Positions 7,737 to 11,347 of a DNA stretch of 11,347 nt are shown here, in pieces. Numbering within the stretch: the stretch's first letter is position 1; every line of letters starts with the position of its first letter. The stretch lies in assembly GCA_023418095.1 (NCBI GenBank), contig JAEZDL010000084.1:1-11347 (forward strand), written 5' to 3'. Under the pieces are notes generated by a model that was not told the DNA's origin, did no database searches, and saw nothing but the letters and a program-made list of their open reading frames with translations. The translations under genes and the position numbers were made by a program. This DNA comes from Bacteroidota bacterium (GTDB taxonomy: Bacteria; Bacteroidota; Bacteroidia; Flavobacteriales_F; PHOS-HE28).

Positions 7737-7744
7737 TATCTTTG
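7737..7744 (+). promoter_or_regulatory. Consensus -7 element for P5C dehydrogenase gene
   Basis: TATCTTTG fits the Bacteroidetes -7 box TAnnTTTG exactly and lies 18 bp before the ATG at 7763, implying a very short leader. The matching -33 region falls on the terminator stem and has no TTG at a normal distance. Confidence 0.65.
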
Positions 7745-7762
7745 CGCGCCATTACGCATCCC

Positions 7763-9391
7763 ATGACAGACGCGATCTTCCACAGCCCCGCCCCCATCAA
7801 CGAAACGATCAGGAACTACGCACCCGGATCACCCGAAAAGGATCAGTTGATCGCGGAGTACGATCGCATGATGGGCGAAGAACGCGAGCTGCCGATGTGG
7901 ATCGATGGAAAGGCCGTTGAAACGAAGGATCGCCGCCAGGCTCGTCCGCCGCACCAGCACAAGCATGTGCTTGGCCATGCGCATTTCGGCGATCAAAGCC
8001 ATGTGAAAGCGGCGATCGATGCGGCGTTGCGCGCAAAGCGCGATTGGGAGATGATGCGCTGGGAGGATCGCGCCGCGATCTTCCTGAAAGCCGCCGATCT
8101 GATCGCTGGCCCGTACCGATCGAAGATCAATGCCGCCACCATGCTCGGCCAGGGCAAGAACGTCTATCAGGCCGAGATCGATTCAGCGTGTGAATTCGCG
8201 GATTTCCTGCGGTTCAACGTGCATTACATGCAGCAGATCTACCGCGATCAGCCGTTCAGTCCGCCCGGCATGTGGAACCGATCGGAATACCGGCCACTGG
8301 AAGGATTCGTGTTCGCGTTGACGCCGTTCAACTTCACCGCGATCGCAGGGAACCTGCCGAGCGCACCGGCCATGCTCGGCAACGTTGCCGTTTGGAAACC
8401 CGCTGACACGCAGATCTATAGCGCGCAGGTGATCATGGATATTTTCCGCGCAGCGGGATTGCCGCCGGGTGTGATCAACCTGATCCACGTGGATGGCAAG
8501 GATGCCGGTGCCGTGATATTCGATCATCCCGAATTCGCTGGTCTGCATTTCACCGGAAGCACTGGCGTGTTCAAGATGCTTTGGAAAACGATCGGCGAGA
8601 AGCTGGATACGTACAGAAGCTATCCACGGATCGTGGGAGAAACAGGTGGAAAAGATTTCGTGGTGGCGCACAAAAGCGCCGATCCGAAAGCGGTGGCCAC
8701 AGCGCTCAGCCGCGGCGCATTCGAATACCAGGGACAGAAATGCAGCGCCGCAAGCCGCGCGTACATCCCTTCCAACGTCTGGCCCGAAGTGCAGCGTGAA
8801 TTGATGGAGGATCTCGCCAGCTTCAAGATGGGAAGCCCGCGCGACTTCGGGAATTTCATCAACGCCGTGATCGATGAGCGGGCGTTCAAGAAGATCGGCG
8901 GTTACATCGATGGTTTCGCAAAAGCTGGCAAAGGAGTGGAGGTGATCGCAGGAGGAAAGTATGATGGTGGCGAAGGATGGTTCATCGAACCCACCGTTGC
9001 CGTAGCGAAAGATCCAACGTACACCACCATGTGCGAAGAGATCTTCGGTCCGGTGCTTACGATCCATGTGTATGATGAGAGCAAATGGGAAGAGACGTTG
9101 AAGATCGTTGATTCCACGAGCCCATATGCGCTCACCGGTGCGATCATCTCCAACGATCGTGCAGCGATCGTGCAGGCGATGCAGGCACTTCGCCACAGCG
9201 CCGGAAATCTGTACATCAACGATAAGCCTACGGGGGCCGTTGTAGGTCAGCAACCCTTCGGTGGCGCGCGTGGCAGCGGCACCAACGACAAGGCGGGCAG
9301 TTACCTCAACATGGTGCGTTGGGTGAGCGCGCGAACGATCAAGGAAGTGTTCGTTCCGCCTACGGATCACCGGTATCCGTTCCTGGGTTGA
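7763..9391 (+). CDS. pruA: 1-pyrroline-5-carboxylate dehydrogenase (L-glutamate gamma-semialdehyde dehydrogenase)
   Basis: The 542-residue enzyme oxidises glutamate gamma-semialdehyde (open form of P5C) to L-glutamate with NAD+, the last step of proline and ornithine/arginine breakdown. It is a stand-alone ALDH4-type enzyme, not the PutA fusion. Visible marks are the FTGSTG nucleotide-binding turn (263-268), the general base Glu293 in GETGGKDF and the nucleophile Cys327 in GQKCSAASRAY. The 34-residue spacing of Glu and Cys equals that in human ALDH4A1 (Glu314, Cys348). EEIFGPVLTIHVY and QPFGGARGSGTNDKAG near the C-terminus are also typical. The ATG at 7763 is chosen because the -7 box and terminator lie just upstream, though the frame is open to 7676. 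Its TGA overlaps the next gene's ATG by one base. No proline dehydrogenase gene is in the window. Confidence 0.96.
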   Translation: MTDAIFHSPAPINETIRNYAPGSPEKDQLIAEYDRMMGEERELPMWIDGKAVETKDRRQARPPHQHKHVLGHAHFGDQSHVKAAIDAALRAKRDWEMMRWEDRAAIFLKAADLIAGPYRSKINAATMLGQGKNVYQAEIDSACEFADFLRFNVHYMQQIYRDQPFSPPGMWNRSEYRPLEGFVFALTPFNFTAIAGNLPSAPAMLGNVAVWKPADTQIYSAQVIMDIFRAAGLPPGVINLIHVDGKDAGAVIFDHPEFAGLHFTGSTGVFKMLWKTIGEKLDTYRSYPRIVGETGGKDFVVAHKSADPKAVATALSRGAFEYQGQKCSAASRAYIPSNVWPEVQRELMEDLASFKMGSPRDFGNFINAVIDERAFKKIGGYIDGFAKAGKGVEVIAGGKYDGGEGWFIEPTVAVAKDPTYTTMCEEIFGPVLTIHVYDESKWEETLKIVDSTSPYALTGAIISNDRAAIVQAMQALRHSAGNLYINDKPTGAVVGQQPFGGARGSGTNDKAGSYLNMVRWVSARTIKEVFVPPTDHRYPFLG

Positions 9392-10155
9392 TGAGGTTTG
9401 CGACACGGTGCATGATCACGCTGTTAACGATCTGCGGAAGCATGCTCGCCTGCGCACAGATCGCCGATCATACCAATGCCTGGTACACATATACCGGCAA
9501 CCACCGGTTGAGCGATCGCTGGGGCGTGCACACCGAATACCAATGGCGGCGCAATGGACCAGTGGAACATTGGATGCAATCATTGACAAGGGTTGGGGCC
9601 GATCGTTACCTCGCCGGTGGGCAGGTGATCACTGCGGGTTATGCCTGGATCCGATCGCACCCATATGGTGAAATGCCGGTCGCATACGAATTCGATGAGC
9701 ACCGGATCTGGCAGCAACTGGTGTTGGGCCAGCGCTGGGGCAGGATCGGCCTGCAACATCGTTACAGGCTTGAGCAGCGCTGGATCGAGAACAAAACATT
9801 CGTGGAGGATGGTGACGGTTTCGAACGGCAGCATTTCGTATTCCGGCAGCGCGTCAGGTACCGGTTGCAGGTGATGTTCCCGATCATTGGATCGGAATTG
9901 AAGGACAATAGCTTCTTCATCTCGATCTGGGATGAACCTTTCATCCAGTTCGGCAGGAACATCGGTTTGAACGTGCTGGATCAGAACCGGCTTTATGCCG
10001 GGATCGGTTGGCGGATCGACAAGGATCGGAACATCCAACTGGGATATTTGAACCATTACTGGATAAAGGCCGATGGTATGCGTGCCGAGCGGAACCATAC
10101 GTTGCAGCTGGCGATCACGTGGAACCTGGATCTGCGCAAAGGTTGGATGAGGTGA
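9391..10155 (+). CDS. DUF2490 family outer-membrane beta-barrel-like protein
   Basis: The 254-residue protein has a signal peptide (residues 1-23, ending near LACAQ). The rest alternates hydrophobic and polar residues with many aromatic residues, as in outer-membrane barrels. DUF2490 marks include WDEPFIQFGRNIGLNVLDQNRLYAGIGWRI followed by NIQLGYLNHYW. The function of the family is not known. The ATG (9391-9393) shares its A with the TGA of P5C dehydrogenase (9389-9391), which strongly suggests translational coupling and settles the start; the frame is open further upstream inside the dehydrogenase gene. The link to proline breakdown is unclear. Confidence 0.87.
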   Translation: MRFATRCMITLLTICGSMLACAQIADHTNAWYTYTGNHRLSDRWGVHTEYQWRRNGPVEHWMQSLTRVGADRYLAGGQVITAGYAWIRSHPYGEMPVAYEFDEHRIWQQLVLGQRWGRIGLQHRYRLEQRWIENKTFVEDGDGFERQHFVFRQRVRYRLQVMFPIIGSELKDNSFFISIWDEPFIQFGRNIGLNVLDQNRLYAGIGWRIDKDRNIQLGYLNHYWIKADGMRAERNHTLQLAITWNLDLRKGWMR

Positions 10156-10208
10156 ACTGACCCCTTCCTACTTCCGCAACAAGTGCACACACCGATCGTT
10201 CTCCGCCC

Positions 10209-10835
10209 ATGCGGATGATCGCGTTCCTTCTCTCCTTCATTCTGTCTTGCTCAAGTTGGTCGCAACTTGCGATCGGTCCGGAGTTTTCTCTACTGAATCA
10301 GAAAAACCCTACGCCGATCGCAGTTGGCGGTGGATTGCGCGCACTTTATCCGATCGGCAAGAACTGGATGATCACGTCCACAGTAAATGCGGCGTTGGCA
10401 CAAAGGGAGAAGGTCGACGGAACTTTTGGAGATCCGACAGGAAGACAACGTGCTGCCGGTGTTCCTCATCAATACCGTATCGGCGAAAATTTGCATCAAC
10501 GCTTTTTCGCGGTCCTGGGTGCTGAATGGCGATCGAAAATAAGATCCTTCGATCGGAGTAGTTCTTTTGCTGTGGGACTTGGCGCCGGTGTGCTCCAGTA
10601 TCGGTTTGAAACGGATCACATGGCCACTTACTTCGAAACAGGAGAGACACGTCACGTCACCTACACTTTCACCGATCACAAATTCATTCTCCTCCCCTAC
10701 GCTGGCTGGCGCACTCCATTGCTGAATGGTGAATTCTTCGCGGATGTAGGCGCAATGCTGCCATCGCTGCGAAGACTTACAAAAGATCTGCTTCCGATCC
10801 TGCGGACGGGGATCATTTGGCAATTGAGTCGTTGA
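10209..10835 (+). CDS. Unrecognised exported protein, probably a small outer-membrane beta-barrel
   Basis: The 208-residue product has an N-terminal signal (residues 1-19, MRMIAFLLSFILSCSSWSQ). Cleavage after SWSQ fits many Bacteroidetes secreted proteins, though ILSC could also act as a lipobox. The rest consists of short alternating strands with glycine turns, such as AIGPEFSLL, SSFAVGLGAGVLQYRF and ILLPYAGWRTPL, as in small OmpW- or porin-like barrels. No specific family is recognised. ATG 10209 and ATG 10215 are both possible starts. It is 53 bp after the DUF2490 gene on the same strand, with no promoter or terminator visible between them, so it may belong to that transcript. Confidence 0.72.
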   Translation: MRMIAFLLSFILSCSSWSQLAIGPEFSLLNQKNPTPIAVGGGLRALYPIGKNWMITSTVNAALAQREKVDGTFGDPTGRQRAAGVPHQYRIGENLHQRFFAVLGAEWRSKIRSFDRSSSFAVGLGAGVLQYRFETDHMATYFETGETRHVTYTFTDHKFILLPYAGWRTPLLNGEFFADVGAMLPSLRRLTKDLLPILRTGIIWQLSR

Positions 10836-10848
10836 TCTAAGACTTCTA

Positions 10849-10876
10849 CTTCAGCCTTCAGCCATCAATCTTCAGC
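10849..10876 (+). repeat. CTTCAGC heptamer repeat
   Basis: Four successive 7-base units read CTTCAGC, CTTCAGC, CATCAAT, CTTCAGC; the next seven bases (CATGCCT) resemble the variant unit. It starts 13 bp after the stop of the preceding gene, at the left edge of the 449-bp gene-free stretch. Confidence 0.6.
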
Positions 10877-10903
10877 CATGCCTTTGTGAGCCGCATTTTG
10901 CGT

Positions 10904-11087
10904 AAGGGGGCGAAGCGGCAGCCCGGTGCAGGAGCGGCCTTACGGATGCGTGCAGCGAGGAGGCGACCGGAGGAAGCCACCGCAGCGCCGCAGCCGTAGG
11001 CCGCGACAAACCGGCTACAGCGCAGCACCCGGCCCGTGCGCCAAGGCCGAGGCAACGAGGCCATGACGCACGGGATACGCCCCTCTT
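10904..11087. repeat. GC-rich intergenic element with nested inverted repeats
   Basis: A non-coding-looking block within the gene-free stretch 10836-11284. Its inverted repeats nest cleanly. AAGGGGGCG (10904-10912) pairs with CGCCCCTCTT (11078-11087) with one bulged base. GCCCGGTGC (10921-10929) pairs with GCACCCGGC (11025-11033) with one mismatch. AGCCG (10992-10996) pairs with CGGCT (11012-11016). CCCGTGCG (11033-11040) pairs perfectly with CGCACGGG (11067-11074). A transcript could fold into a closed multi-branch shape. Open frames exist on the minus strand in two overlapping phases, but both give low-complexity Ala/Arg/Pro/Ser protein and I reject them. It may be a dispersed genomic repeat or a structured RNA; the sequence alone does not decide. 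Confidence 0.5.
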
Positions 11088-11095
11088 GAAGAAAT

Positions 11096-11189
11096 GGCGA
11101 GTAAGAAGTGGCAAGTGGCGAGTCTGGAATACCCCCCGACCGAACAATCACTTCGCGGCATAGGCATTACTCGCCACTCGCCACTTACC
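11096..11189. repeat. Inverted pair of GGCGAGT / ACTCGCC heptamer arrays
   Basis: Left arm 11096-11123: GGCGAGT, AAGAAGT, GGCAAGT, GGCGAGT. Right arm 11169-11189: ACTCGCC, ACTCGCC, ACTTACC, which is the reverse complement of the same unit with variants. The spacer (11124-11168) is 45 bp. The arms could form a long imperfect hairpin. The unit length of seven equals that of the CTTCAGC repeat 220 bp to the left. Confidence 0.65.
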
Positions 11190-11240
11190 ATCATCCAAGG
11201 TATTCACTTGCTACTCTTCCACCAGTTCCCCGCACTCCTC

Positions 11241-11248
11241 TATCTTTG
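11241..11248 (+). promoter_or_regulatory. Consensus -7 element for the gene at 11285
   Basis: TATCTTTG fits TAnnTTTG exactly and is identical to the box before the P5C dehydrogenase gene. It lies 36 bp before the ATG. The nearest upstream TTG (11208-11210) is 30 bases away, too far for a standard -33 element. Confidence 0.6.
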
Positions 11249-11256
11249 ACCGTTCA

Positions 11257-11270
11257 GGACCTGCAGGTCC
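11257..11270. promoter_or_regulatory. 14-bp palindrome between -7 element and start codon
   Basis: GGACCTGCAGGTCC is a perfect palindrome 8 bp after the -7 box and 14 bp before the ATG at 11285. It covers the probable start of transcription or the early leader. It could be a repressor site or, in RNA, a 5-bp stem with a UGCA loop. Confidence 0.35.
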
Positions 11271-11284
11271 GCCACCCAATACGC

Positions 11285-11347
11285 ATGGCAACGAAAGCGG
11301 AGCTGATCGGAAGGCTCGAAGAACTGATCGCACAGGAGGACGTGGAG
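11285..11347 (+). CDS. Probable DUF349 domain protein, N-terminal fragment
   Basis: Only the first 21 codons are inside the window. They read MATKAELIGRLEELIAQEDV and one more Glu, an amphipathic helix with the pattern KxELIxRLEELIxxEDV. This resembles the N-terminus of Bacteroidetes DUF349 proteins, which are long helical proteins of unknown function. The ATG is supported by a consensus -7 box 36 bp upstream and an open frame to the edge. The family call is tentative because so little is visible. Confidence 0.5.
   Translation, partial: MATKAELIGRLEELIAQEDVE

Noticed and set aside
8183..9406. A 407-codon open frame on the minus strand opposite the P5C dehydrogenase gene
   Set aside because: It is antisense to a clearly conserved enzyme, the product is His/Arg-rich without any family resemblance, and long shadows are expected from the GC-rich codon bias.
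10858..11151. Two overlapping minus-strand open frames of 91 and 97 codons in the GC-rich element
   Set aside because: Two phases are open at once simply because stop codons are rare there. The products are low-complexity Ala/Arg/Pro/Ser sequences with no start context, and the frames run through the heptamer arrays.
11096..11189. A CRISPR array or an insertion-sequence end pair
   Set aside because: The units are 7 bases with no unique spacers between them, no transposase is nearby, and no flanking target duplication is visible.

Overview
The window looks like chromosome of a Bacteroidota bacterium, probably Flavobacteriales-like, with moderately high GC for that phylum. The reasons are a type IX secretion (T9SS) plug protein, a secreted protein with a T9SS C-terminal sorting domain, a Na+-NQR subunit, a DUF2490 protein, and -7 promoter boxes of the Bacteroidetes type (TAnnTTTG) in front of several genes. 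Genes mostly lack strong Shine-Dalgarno sequences.

Layout. 1-1027 (-): N-terminal three quarters of nqrA, running off the left edge. 1028-1149: divergent promoter region. 1150-2475 (+): T9SS plug (DUF5103) protein, followed after 11 bp by an AT-richer unrecognised two-helix membrane protein (2487-3503). 4807-3482 (-): a secreted beta-propeller protein with a T9SS sorting domain, then a small three-helix membrane protein whose end overlaps the convergent gene by 22 bp. 4963-7679 (+): a small exported His/Cys-containing protein, a SulP anion transporter with a STAS domain, and a beta-carbonic anhydrase, closed by a clear rho-independent terminator. 7737-10155 (+): a consensus -7 box, then 1-pyrroline-5-carboxylate dehydrogenase, whose stop codon overlaps the start of a DUF2490 gene. 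10209-10835 (+): an unrecognised exported, probably outer-membrane protein. 10836-11284: 449 bp without a convincing gene, filled with heptamer repeats and a GC-rich element with nested inverted repeats. 11285-11347 (+): first 21 codons of a probable DUF349 protein behind a consensus -7 box.

How the parts fit. The SulP transporter and carbonic anhydrase form a plausible bicarbonate uptake and CO2/HCO3- interconversion module. NqrA belongs to the respiratory sodium pump, and its sodium gradient could drive SulP-type uptake (inference). The propeller protein should be a client of the secretion machinery to which the plug protein belongs. P5C dehydrogenase makes glutamate from proline or ornithine breakdown.

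Most genes are ordinary housekeeping genes. The parts least explained by known families are the repeat-rich intergenic region near the right end, the AT-richer membrane protein at 2487-3503, and a strong excess of GATC over the window. I did not find a convincing new defence system or mobile element.
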